DNA of 64,000 bases from Hippopus hippopus (lineage: Eukaryota; Mollusca; Bivalvia; Cardiida; Cardiidae). The position numbers were made by a program, and so were the translations under genes. Below the pieces are notes generated by a model, which saw only the letters and a list, made by a program, of their open reading frames with translations, was not told the DNA's origin and made no database searches. The stretch's first letter is position 1, and each line of letters starts with the position of its first letter. Below, piece by piece: positions 1 through 11,700 of the stretch. The DNA lies in assembly GCA_946811185.2 (NCBI GenBank), contig OX328109.1:47079412-47143411 (forward strand), given 5' to 3'.

Positions 1-618
1 TTTACTAGGGCCATTCTATGAAAGATTAAATCCATTTTGGTGACCGTGTAAGTCATAAGTTGATTTTATGTTTTCGCACGTACATCACCATTAAGCGCCG
101 CGCGAAATCATAAAAAAGGACTCGGAACACTTTCTGTAGCAGACGACACTTGTTGCAAAAGTCAAACAAATGGAACCAAGCTTTTCCTTTTCTCTTACTT
201 GTGCCACAGAAATAAGGAATCGGTTTCGCTTTTTACCCCTCACATACAGCACCATTAACCGCTACAGGAAAACTTAAAGTCGACTTGAGACACTTTCGGA
301 AGCAACCGTTCCTGTTGCATGAACTTTTAAGGAAAAAGAAAACTGACTTTTTCCCAGACCTTTTCTCTTAAAAACATAAAACATGAATTAATTTTGACAA
401 CTACCCGCTTGTACCTGGCAGTTTTACGTGCCGTGCCGAAACAGCCATGCGTGCCATTTGCGCGCATGCAAAGACGTAAAAGATGTAACGTGATACCAAA
501 ATTTTCCCATCCGAAACTCTTATTCATGTTTGAAGTATGTAGAAATTGGGCAATAAAATACAATTAGATGTAAGAATAACTAATAATAGAAATGAAAAAA
601 ATAATAAAATAAATAAAA

Positions 619-704
619 TGGCAAGGCTGAGGATCGAACATTTGACCATCAGGACCTAAAAATGCAAGTGGGCAGCAGTCTGACCCACTGCACTATACAA
701 GCAG
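619..704 (-). repeat. tRNA-like (SINE-like) segment, one per satellite unit
   Basis: Read on the minus strand, this 86-bp segment has an A-box-like word (tagtgcagtggg, 685-696), about 45 bp later a B-box-like word (gttcgatcctc, about 628-638), and an end resembling a tRNA acceptor end (gccttgcca), followed by an AT-rich tail with T runs. Order and spacing of the two boxes match a tRNA-derived RNA polymerase III promoter. The acceptor and T stems pair poorly, so it is not a functional tRNA gene but resembles the head of a tRNA-derived SINE. The same segment lies in every unit, about 45-130 bp left of each anchor. Confidence 0.5.
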
Positions 705-729
705 TTGAATATGACCTGAAAAATTAACC

Positions 730-805
730 TATATATATACCAGCCCCCTAACCCCTTCCACAAGGTGACGTCACAGGATTTCCAAAATGGCGCCCAAAAT
801 GGCGC
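730..805 (+). promoter_or_regulatory. TATA, CRE and YY1-like motif cluster, one per unit
   Basis: A tatatatata run (730-739) is followed by the perfect palindrome tgacgtca (766-773), the consensus CREB/ATF site, and then by two atggcgcc words (about 787-803) resembling YY1 sites. Most of the 33 anchors carry this cluster. The CRE is mutated in some copies: tgacttca near 5,353 and at 49,638, tgacatca near 23,690 and 37,424, and tgatgtca near 31,313 and 34,369. Activity cannot be judged from sequence. Confidence 0.4.
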
Positions 806-2275
806 CTAAAATGACCCCAATCATAACAGAGAACAAAAAAACGACAAACAAGTGGATTTAAGGTCTTCTTTAAAGGCTGATATGTAGTCCTAGGCAAAGT
901 GCTATGCATGCACCATCCACACATGCCAGAATTCGCCGACAATGGGCGAAAATTTAAGAAAACAGAGTAGCAGAAATCCTTGTAGTGGTGTTTTTCAAGC
1001 AACTACCCAGGGTTCACTCCCCTTCATTCGATTTGCTTTTCTAGTTGAGGCCAGCTTCCATACTGCACACTGATACATTCAATATGCTAAGATGATCAAT
1101 GGACAGTGAGAAACAGAAAATAGTGTCACAAGTGAATAAAAACTAGACTGGCAACTCTGTCAGTAGCAACTGCCTCCTACTGCATAAATCAAAAACAACT
1201 ATATTTTTACTTTGTATCTATTCATACGGTGACAAGTAGCCCAGTTTCGATGACTACCGACTCATACGTGCCATTTACGCACCTGCCAAAAACACAAAAA
1301 ATTGACTTACAGCACTTACAAAAGCAACGGATAACTGTTGCGTAAGTCGAATATGGCAAATCAATTTTTCCCTTTTCTCGGGCCGTTTAAATGGTTTTCG
1401 TGGCTATTCCACACATACGTAATTGGTACGTGCTGCGGGAAAGCTTAAATTCAACGCGAAATCTTTCGGAGGCAACTGATACCTGTTGCAGAAATCAAAG
1501 AAAGGGAACCAAATTATTCACTTTTCCTTTACTAGGGCCATTCTATGAAAGCTTAAATCCATTTTGGTGACCGTGTAAGTCATAAGTTGATTTTATCTTT
1601 TCGCACGTACATCACCATTAAGCGCCGCGCAAAATCATAAAAAAGGACTCGAAACACTTTCTGTAGCAGACGACACTTGTTGCAAAAGTCAAACAAATGG
1701 AACCAAGCTTTTCCTTTTCTCTTACTTGTGCCACAGAAATAAGGAATCGGGTTCACTTTTTACCCCTCACATACAGCACCATTAACCGCTACAGGAAAAC
1801 TTAAAGTCGACTTGAGACACTTTCGGAAGCAACCGTTCCTGTTGCATGAACTTTTAAGAAAAAAGGAAAACTGACTTTTTCCCAGACCTTTTCTCTTAAA
1901 GACATAAAACATGAATTAATTTTGACAACTACCCGCTTGTACCTGGCAGTTTTACGTGCCGTGCCGAAACAGCCATGCACGCCATTTCCGCGCATGCAAA
2001 GACGTAAAAGATGTAACGTGATACCAAAATTTTCCCATCAGAAACTCTTATTCATGTTTCAAGTATGTAGAAATTGGGCAATAAAATACAATTAGATGTA
2101 AGAATAACTAATAATAGAAATGAAAAAAATAATAAAATAAATAAAATGGCAAGGCTGAGGATCGAACATTTGACCATCAGGACCTAAAAATGCAAGTGGG
2201 CAGAGGTCTGACCCACTGCACTATACAAGCAGTTGAATATGACCTGAAAAATTAACCTATATATATACTAGCCCC
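748..2275. repeat. Representative satellite unit and its internal layout
   Basis: One unit, taken from anchor to anchor, contains in order: a GC-richer block with CRE- and YY1-like motifs (about 760-810), a ~330-bp stretch without clear internal repetition (about 810-1140), at least four degenerate sub-repeats (about 1141-1900), an AT-rich simple stretch (about 2080-2145), a tRNA-like segment on the minus strand (about 2147-2232), and a TATA-like run just before the next anchor. The other units follow the same order with small substitutions. Confidence 0.85.
1141..1900. repeat. Degenerate ~150-190 bp sub-repeats inside the unit
   Basis: Within each unit a short dyad, gcaac followed about 8 bp later by gttgc, recurs: gcaac at 1324, 1472 and 1829, with a diverged form at about 1665. 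Each dyad is preceded by acgtgcc/acgtaca-like and cgctgc/cgcgc-like words and by a ctttcgg- or cttac-type word, and followed by aagtc- or atcaaa-like words and a pyrimidine-rich cttttcccttttct-like stretch. Spacing is 148, about 193 and about 164 bp. This implies that the 1.5-kb unit was built from an older ~160-bp monomer. Bivalve satellites with ~160-bp monomers are known, but I cannot test the relationship here. Confidence 0.65.
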
Positions 2276-5200
2276 CTAACCCCTTCCACAAGGTGACGTC
2301 ACACGATTTCCAAGATGGCGCCCAAAATGGCGCCTAAAATGACCCCAATCATAACAGAGAACAAAAAAACCATAAACAAGTGGATTTAAGGTCTTCTTTA
2401 AAGGCTGATATGTAGTCCTAGGCAAAGTGCTATGCATGCACTATCCACACATGCCAGAATTCGCCGACAATGGGCGAAAATTTAAGAAAACAGAGTAGCA
2501 GAAGACCTTGTAGTGGTGTTTTTCAAGCACCTACCCAGGGTTCACTCCCCTTCATTCGATTTGCTTTTCTAGTTGAGGCCAGCTTCCATACTGCACACTG
2601 ATACATTCAATATGCTAAGATGATCAATGGACAGTGAGAAACAGAAAATAGTGTCACAAGTGAATAAAAACTAGACTGGCAACTCTGTCAGTAGCAACTG
2701 CCTCCTACTGCATAAATCAAAAACAACTATATTTTTACTTTGTATCTATTCATACGGTGACAAGTAGCCCAGTTTCGATGACTACCGACTCATACGTGCC
2801 ATTTACGCACCTGCCAAAAACACAAAAAATTGACTTACAGCACTTACAAAAGCAACTGATACCTGTTGCGTAAGTCGAATATGGCAAATCAATTTTTCCC
2901 TTTTCTCGGGCCATTTAATTGGTTTTCATGGCTATTCCACACATACGTAATTGGTACGTGCTGCGGGAAAGCTTAAAATCAACTCGCGAGTCTTTCGCAG
3001 GCAACTGATACCTGTTGCAGAAATCAAAGAAAGGGAACCAAATTATTCACTTTTCCTTTACTAGGGCCATTCTATGAAAGATTAAATCCATTTTGGTGAC
3101 CGTGTAAGTCATAAGTTGATTTTATGTTTTCGCACGTACATCACCATTAAGCGCCGCGCGAAATCATAAAAAAGGACTCGGAACACTTTCTGTAGCAGAC
3201 GACACTTGTTAGAAAAGTCAAACAAATGGAACCAAGCTTTTCCTTTTCTCTTACTTGTGCCACAGAAATAAGGAATCGGTTTCGGTTTTTACCCCTCACA
3301 TACAGCACCATTAACCGCTACAGGAAAACTTAAAGTCGACTTGAGACACTTTCGGAAGCAACCGTTCCTGTTGCATGAACTTTTAAGGAAAAAGAAAACT
3401 GACTTTTTCCCAGACCTTTTCTCTTAAAAACATGAAACATGAATTAATTTTGACAACTACCCACTTGTACCTGGCAGTTTTACGTGCCGTGCAGAAACTG
3501 CCATGCGCGCCATTTGCACGCATGCAAAGACGTAAAAGATGTAACGTGATACCAAAATTTTCCCATCAGAAATTCTTATTCATGTTTGAAGTATGTAGAA
3601 ATTGGGCAATAAAATACAATTAGATGTAAGAATAACTAATAATAGAAATGAAAAAAATAATAAAATAAATAAAATGGCAAGGCTGAGGATCGAACATTTG
3701 ACCATCAGGACCTAAAAATGCAAGTGGGCAGCAGTCTGACCCACTGCACTATACAAGCAGTTGAATATGACCTGAAAAATTAACCTATATATATACTAGC
3801 CCCCTAACCCCTTCCACAAGGTGACGTCACAGGATTTCCAAGATGGCGCCCAAAATGGCGCCTAAAATGACCCCAATCATAACAGAGAACAAAAAAAACG
3901 ACAAACAAGTGGATTTAAGGTCTTCTTTAAAGGCTGATATGTAGTCCTAGGCAAAGTGCTATGCATGCACCATCCACACATGCCAGAATTCGCCGACAAT
4001 GGGCGAAAATTTAAGAAAACAGAGTAGCAGAAGACCTTGTAGTGGTGTTTTTCAAGCACCTACCCAGGGTTCACTCCCCTTCATTCGATTTGCTTTTCTA
4101 GTTGAGGCCAGCTTCCATACTGCACACTGATACATTCAATATGCTAAGATGATCAATGGACAGTGAGAAACAGAAAATAGTGTCACAAGTGAATAAAAAC
4201 TAGACTGGCAACTCTGTCAGTAGCAACTGCCTCCTACTGCATAAATCAAAAACAACTATATTTTTACTTTGTATCTATTCATACGGTGACAAGTACCGCA
4301 GTTTCGATGACTACCGACTCATACGTGCCATTTACGCACCTGCGAAAAACACAAAAAATTGACTTACAGCACTTCCAAAAGAAACTGATAGCTGTTGCGT
4401 AAGTCGAATATGGCAAATCAATTTTTCCCTTTTCTCGGGCCGTTTAATTGGTTTTCATGGCTATTCCACACATACGTAATTGGTACCTGCTGCGGGAAAG
4501 CTTAAAATCAACTCGCAAGTCTTTCGGAGGCAACTGATACCTGTTGCAGAAATCAAAGAAAGGGAACCAAATTATTCACTTTTCCTTTACTAGGGCCATT
4601 CTATGAAAGATTAAATCCATTTTGGTGACCGTGTAAGTCATAAGTTGATTTTATGTTTTAACACGTACATCACCATTAAGCGCCGCGCGAAATCATAAAA
4701 AAGGACTCGGAACACTTTCTGTAGCAGACGACACTTGTTGCAAAAGTCAAACAAATGGAACCAAGCTTTTCCTTTTCTCTTACTTGTGCCACAGAAATAA
4801 GGAATCGGTTTCGCTTTTTACCCCTCACATACAGCACCATTAACCGCTACAGGAAAACTTAAAGTCGACTTGAGACACTTTCAGAAGCAACCGTTCCTGT
4901 TGCATGAACTTTTAAGGAAAAAGAAAACTGACTTTTTCCCAGACCTTTTCTCTTAAAAACATAAAACATGAATTGATTTTCACAACTACCCGCTTCTACC
5001 TGGCAGTTTTACGTGCCGTGCCGAAACAGCGTTGCGCGCTATTTGCGCGCATGCAAAGACGTAAAAGATGTAACGTGATACCCAAATTTTCCCATTAGAA
5101 ACTCTTATTCATGTTTCAAGTATGTAGAAATTGGGCAATAAAATACATTTACATGTAAGAATAACTAATAATAGAAATGAAAAAAATAATAAAATAAATA

Positions 5201-5700
5201 AAATGGCAAGGCTGAGGATCGAACATTTGACCATCAGGACCTAAAAATGCAAGTGGGCAGCAGTCTGACCCACTGCACTATACAAGCAGTTGAATATGAC
5301 CTGAAAAATTAACCTATATATATACTAGCCCCCTAACCCCTTCCACAAGGTGACTTCACAGGATTTCCAAGATGGCGCCCAAAATGGCGCCTAAAATGAC
5401 CCCAATCATAACAGAGAAAAAAAAAAAACGACAAACAAGTGGATTTAAGGTCTTCTTTCAAGGCTGATATGTAGTCCTAGGCAAAGTGCTATGCATGCAC
5501 CATCCACACATGCCAGAATTCGCCGACAATGGGCGAAAATTTAAGAAAACAGAGTAGCAGAAGACCTTGTAGTGGTGTTTTTCAAGCACCTACCCACGGT
5601 TCACTCCCCTTCATTCGATTTGCTTTTCTAGTTGAGGCCAGCTTCCATACTGCACACTGATACATTCAATATGCTAAGATGATCAATGGACAGTGAGAAA
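2190..5700. repeat. Multi-unit duplication B (partner 12,890-16,400, offset 7 units)
   Basis: The shared rare variants cagaggtctg (2201 and 12,900), cacacgatttcc, ccataaacaag, aaattcttattc, gttttaacacg and aaacagcgttgcg are displaced by 10,699 bp, which is seven units. Divergence resumes near 5,700 and 16,400. Confidence 0.8.
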
Positions 5701-8700
5701 CAGAAAATAGTGTCACAAGTGAATAAAAACTAGACTGGCAACTCTGTCAGTAGCAACTGCCTCCTACTGCATAAATCAAAAAGAACTATATTTTTACTTT
5801 GTATCTATTCATACGGTGACAAGTAGCCCAGTTTCGATGACTACCGACTCATACGTGCCAATTACGCACCTGCCAAAAACACAAAAAATTGACTTACAGC
5901 ACTTACAAAAGCAACTGATAGCTGTTGCGTAAGTCGAATATGGCAAATCAATTTTTCCCTTTTCTCGGGCCGTTTAATTGGTTTTCATGGCTATTCCACA
6001 CATGCGTAATTGGTACGTGCTGCGGGAAAGCTTAAAATCAACTCGCAAGTCTTTCGGAGGCAACCGATACCTGTTGCAGAAATCAAAGAAAGGGAACCAA
6101 ATTATTCACTTTTCCTTTACTAGGGCCATTCTATGAAAGATTAAATCCATTTTGGTGACCAAGTAATTCATAAGTTGATTTTATGTTTTCGCACGTACAT
6201 CACCATTAAGCGCCGCGCGAAATCATAAAAAAGGACTCGGAACACTTTCTGTAGCAGACGACACTTGTTGCAAAAGTCAAACAAATGGAACCAAGCTTTT
6301 CCTTTTCTCTTACTTGTGCCACAGAAATAAGGAATCGGTTTCGCTTTTTACCCCTCACATACAGCACAATTAACCGCTACAGGAAAACTTAAAGTCGACT
6401 TGAGACACTTTCGGAAGCAACCGTTCCTGTTGCATGAACTTTTAAGGAAAAAGAAAACTGACTTTTTCCCAGACCTTTTCTCTTAAAAACATAAAACATG
6501 ACTTAATTTTGACAACTACCCGCTTGTACCTGGCAGTTTTACGTGCCATGCCGAAACAGTCATGCGCGCCATTTGCACACATGCAAAGACGTAAAAGATG
6601 TAACGTGATACCAAAATTTTACCATCAGAAACTCTTATTCATGTTTGAAGTATGTAGAAATTGGGCAATAAAATACAATTAGATGTAAGAATAACTAATA
6701 ATAGAAATGAAAAAAATAATAAAGTAAATAAAATGGCAAGGCTGAGGATCGAACATTTGACCATCAGGACCTAAAAATACAAGTGGGCAGCAGTCTGACC
6801 CACTGCACTATACAAGCAGTTGAATATGACCTGAAAAATTAACCTATATATATACTAGCCCCCTAACCCCTTCCACAAGGTGACGTCACAGGATTTCCAA
6901 GATGGCGCCCAAAATGGCGCCTAAAATGACCCCAATCATAACAGAGAACAAAAAAACGACAAACAAGTGGATTTAAGGTCTTCTTTAAAGGCTGATATGT
7001 AGTCCTAGGCAAAGTGCTATGCATGCACCATCCACACATGCCAGAATTCGCCGACAATGGGCGAAAATGTAAGAAAACAGAGTAGCAGAAGACCTTGTAG
7101 TGGTGTTTTTCAAGCACCTACCCATGGTTCACTCCCCTTCATTCGATTTGCTTTTCTAGTTGAGGCCAGCTTCCATACTGCACACTGATACATTCAATAT
7201 GCTAAGATGATCAATGGACAGTGAGAAACAGAAAATAGTGTCACAAGTGAATAAAAACTAGACTGGCAACTCTGTCAGTAGCAACTGCCTCCTACTGCAT
7301 AAATCAAAAACAACTATATTTTTACTTTGTATCTATTCATACGGTCACAAGTAGCCCAGTTTCGATGACTACCGACTCATACGTGCCATTTACGCACCTG
7401 CCAAAAACACAAAAAATTGACTTACAGCACTTACAAAAGCAACGGATAACTGTTGCGTAAGTCGAATATGGCAAATCAATTTTTCCCTTTTCTCGGGCCG
7501 TTTAATTGGTTTTCATGGCTATTCCACACATACGTAATTGGTACATGCTGCGGGAAAGCTTAAAATCAACTCGCGAGTCTTTCGGAGGCAACTGATACCT
7601 GTTGCAGAAATCAAAGAAAGGGAACCAAATTATTCACTTTTCCTTTACTAGGGCCATTCTATGAAAGATTAAATCCATTTTGGTGACCGTGTAAGTCATA
7701 AGTTGATTTTATGTTTTCGCACGTACATCACCATTAAGCGCCGCGCGAAATCATAAAAAAGGACTCGGAACACTTTCTGTAGCAGACGACACTTGTTGCA
7801 AAAGTCAAACAAATGGAACCAAGCTTTTCCTTTTCTCTTACTTGTGCCACAGAAATAAGGAATCGGTTTCGCTTTTTACCCCTCACATACAGCACCATTA
7901 ACCGCTACAGGAAAACTTAAAGTCGACTTGAGACACTTTCGGAAGCAACCGTTCCTGTTGCATGAACTTTTAAGGAAAATGAAAACTGACTTTTTCCCAG
8001 ACCTTTTCTCTTAAAAACATAAAACATGAATTAATTTTGACAACTACCCGCTTGTACCTGGCAGTTTTACGTGCCGTGCCGAAACAGCCATGCGTGCCAT
8101 TTGCGCGCATGCAAAGACGTAAAAGATGTAACGTGATACCAAAATTTTCCCATCCGAAACTCTTATTCATGTTTGAAGTATGTAGAAATTGGGCAATAAA
8201 ATACAATTAGATGTAAGAATAACTAATAATAGAAATGAAAAAAATAATAAAATAAATAAAATGGCAAGGCTGAGGATCGAACATTTGACCATCAGGACCT
8301 AAAAATGCAAGTGGGCAGCAGTCTGACCCACTGCACTATACAAGCAGTTGAATATGACCTGAAAAATTAACCTATATATATACCAGCCCCCTAACCCCTT
8401 CCACAAGGTGACGTCACAGGATTTCCAAAATGGCGCCCAAAATGGCGCCTAAAATGACCCCAATCATAACAGAGAACAAAAAAACGACAAACAAGTGGAT
8501 TTAAGGTCTTCTTTAAAGGCTGATATGTAGTCCTAGGCAAAGTGCTATGCATGCACCATCCACACATGCCAGAATTCGCCGACAATGGGCGAAAATTTAA
8601 GAAAACAGAGTAGCAGAAATCCTTGTAGTGGTGTTTTTCAAGCAACTACCCAGGGTTCACTCCCCTTGATTCGATTTGCTTTTCAAGCTGAAGCCAGCTT

Positions 8701-11700
8701 CCATACTGCACACTGATACATTCAATATGCTAAGATGATCAATGGACAGTGAGAAACAGAAAATAGTGTCACAAGTGAATAAAAACTAGACTGGCAACTC
8801 TGTCAGTAGCAACTGCCTCCTACTGCATAAATCAAAAAGAACTATATTTTTACTTTGTATCTATTCATACGGTGACAAGTAGCCCAGTTTCGATGACTAC
8901 CGACTCATACGTGCCATTTACGCACCTGCCAAAAACACAAAAAATTGACTTACAGCACTTACAAAAGCAACGGATAACTGTTGCGTAAGTCGAATATGGC
9001 AAATCAATTTTTCCCTTTTCTCGGGCCGTTTAAATGGTTTTCATGGCTATTCCACACATACGTAATTGGTACGTGCTGCGGGAAAGCTTAAATTCAACGC
9101 GAAATCTTTCGGAGGCAACTGATACCTGTTGCAGAAATCAAAGAAAGGGAACCAAATTATTCACTTTTCCTTTACTAGGGCCATTCTATGAAAGCTTAAA
9201 TCCATTTTGGTGACCGTGTAAGTCATAAGTTGATTTTATCTTTTCGCACGTACATCACCATTAAGCGCCGTGCAAAATCATAAAAAAGGACTCGAAACAC
9301 TTTCTGTAGCAGACGACACTTGTTGCAAAAGTCAAACAAATGGAACCAAGCTTTTCCTTTTCTCTTACTTGTGCCACAGAAATAAGGAATCGGGTTCACT
9401 TTTTACCCCTCACATACAGCACCATTAACCGCTACAGGAAAACTTAAAGTCGACTTGAGACACTTTCGGAAGCAACCGTTCCTGTTGCATGAACTTTTAA
9501 GAAAAAAGGAAAACTGACTTTTTCCCAGACCTTTTCTCTTAAAGACATAAAACATGAATTAATTTTGACAACTACCCGCTTGTACCTGGCAGTTTTACGT
9601 GCCGTGCCGAAACAGCCATGCACGCCATTTCCGCGCATGCAAAGACGTAAAAGATGTAACGTGATACCAAAATTTTCCCATCAGAAACTCTTATTCATGT
9701 TCAAAGTATGTAGAAATTGGGCAATAAAGCACAATTAGATGTAAGAATAACTAATAATAGAAATGAAAAAAATAATAAAATAAATAAAATGGCAAGGCTG
9801 AGGATCGAACATTTGACCTTCAGGACCTAAAAATGCAAGTGGGCAGCAGTCTGACCCACTGCACTATACAAGCAGTTGAATATGACCTGAAAAATTAACC
9901 TATATATATACTAGCCCCCTAACCCCTTCCACAAGGTGACGTCACAGGATTTCCAAGATGGCGCCCAAAATGGCGCCTAAAATGACCCCAATCATAACAG
10001 AGAACAAAAAAACGACAAACAAGTGGATTTTAGGTCTTCTTTAAAGGCTGATATGTAGACCTATGCAAAGTGCTATGCGTGCATCATCCACACATGCCAG
10101 AATTCGCCGACAATGGGCGAAAATTTAAGAAAACAGAGTAGCAGAAGACCTTGTAGTGGTGTTTTTCAAGCACCTACCCAGGGTTCACTCCCCTTCATTC
10201 GATTTGCTTTTCTAGTTGAGGCCAGCTTCCATACTGCACACTGATACATTCAATATGCTAAGATGATCAATGGACAGTGAGAAACAGAAAATAGTGTCAC
10301 AAGTGAATAAAAACTAGACTGGCAACTCTGTCAGTAGCAACTGCCTCCTACTGCATAAATTAAAAAGAACTATATTTTTACTTTGTATCTATTCATACGG
10401 TCACAAGTAGCCCATTTTCGATGACTACCGACTCATACCTGCCATTTACGCACCTGCCAAAAACACAAAAAATTGACTTACAGCATTTACAAAAGCAACT
10501 GATAGCTGTTGCGTAACTCGATTATGGCAAATCAATTTTTCCCTTTTCTCGGGCCGTTTAATTGGTTTTCATGGCTATTCCACACATACGTAATTGGTAC
10601 GTGCTGCGGGAAAGCTTAAAATCAACTCGCAAGTCTTTCGCAGGCAACTGATACCTGTTGCAGAAATCAAAGAAAGGGAACCAAATTATTCACTTTTCTT
10701 TTACTAGGGCCATTCTATGAAAGATTAAATCCATTTTGGTGACCGTGTAAGTCATAAGTTGATTTTATGTTTTCGCACGTACATCACCATTAAGTGCCGC
10801 GCGAAATCATAAAAACGGACTCGGAACACTTTCTGTAGCAGACGACACTTGTTGCAAAAGTCAAACAAATGGAACCAAGCTTTTCCTTTTCTCTTACTTG
10901 TGCCACAGAAATAAGGAATCGGTTTTGCTTTTTACCCCTCACATACAGCACCATTAACAGCTACAGGAAAACTTAAAGTCCACGTGAGACACTTTCGGAA
11001 GCAACCGTTCCTGTTGCATGAACTTTTAAGGAAAAAGAAAACTGACTTTTTCCCAGACCTTTTCTCTTAAAAACATGAAACATGAATTAATTTTGACAAC
11101 TACCCGCTTGTACCTGGCAGTTTTACGTGCGGTGCCGAAACAGCCATGCGTGCCATTTGCGCGCATGCAAAGACGTAAAAGATGTAACGTGATACCAAAA
11201 TTTTCCCATCAGAAACTCTTATTCATGTTTGAAGTATGTAGAAATTGGGCAATAAAATACAATTAGATGTAAGAATAACTAATAATAGAAATGAAAAAAA
11301 TAATAAAATAAAAAAAATGGCAAGGCTGAGGATCGAACATTTGACCATGAGGACCTAAAAATGCAAGTGGGCAGCAGTCTGACCCACTGCACTATACAAG
11401 CAGTTGAATATGACCTGAAAAATTAACCTATATATATACTAGCCCCCTAACCCCTTCCACAAGGTGACGTCACAGGATTTCCAAAATGGCGCCCAAAATG
11501 GCGCCTAAAATGACCCCAATCATAACAGAGAACAACAAAACGACAAACAAGTGGATTTAAGGTCTTCTTTAAAGGCTGATATGTAGTCCTAGGCAAAGTG
11601 CTATGCATGCACCATCCACACATGCCAGAATTCGCCGACAATGGGCGAAAATTTAAGAAAACAGAGTAGCAGAAGACCTTGTAGTGGTGTTTTTCTGGCA

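Larger units (their letters stand above)
1..2200. repeat. Multi-unit duplication A (partner 7,644-9,843, offset 5 units)
   Basis: Variants shared only by the two segments include ccagcccc before the anchor, agaaatccttgtag, caagcaactaccc and tgattttatcttttcg, all displaced by 7,643 bp (5 units). Similarity falls off at about 2,200, where the left copy takes up markers of another block (cagaggtctg). Confidence 0.8.

Noticed and set aside
327..563. Minus-strand 64-78 codon frames near the tRNA-like segment
   Set aside because: Present only in copies of duplication A and closed by stops elsewhere; low-complexity, antisense to AT-rich repeat DNA.
619..704. Functional tRNA gene in each unit
   Set aside because: Acceptor and T stems do not pair well and the anticodon arm is not clear; a tRNA-derived repeat is the better reading.
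748..1002. Minus-strand 84-codon frame repeated in about 25 satellite units
   Set aside because: Its conservation only reflects the similarity of the units. Several copies are frameshifted or truncated (near 3,877, 14,576, 46,642 and 48,119) and missense changes are common. It crosses the CRE/YY1 block and resembles no known protein.
3432..3623. Plus-strand 61-63 codon frames in some units
   Set aside because: They depend on one substitution (ataaaacatg to atgaaacatg) or a later ATG and are absent from most units. No protein features.
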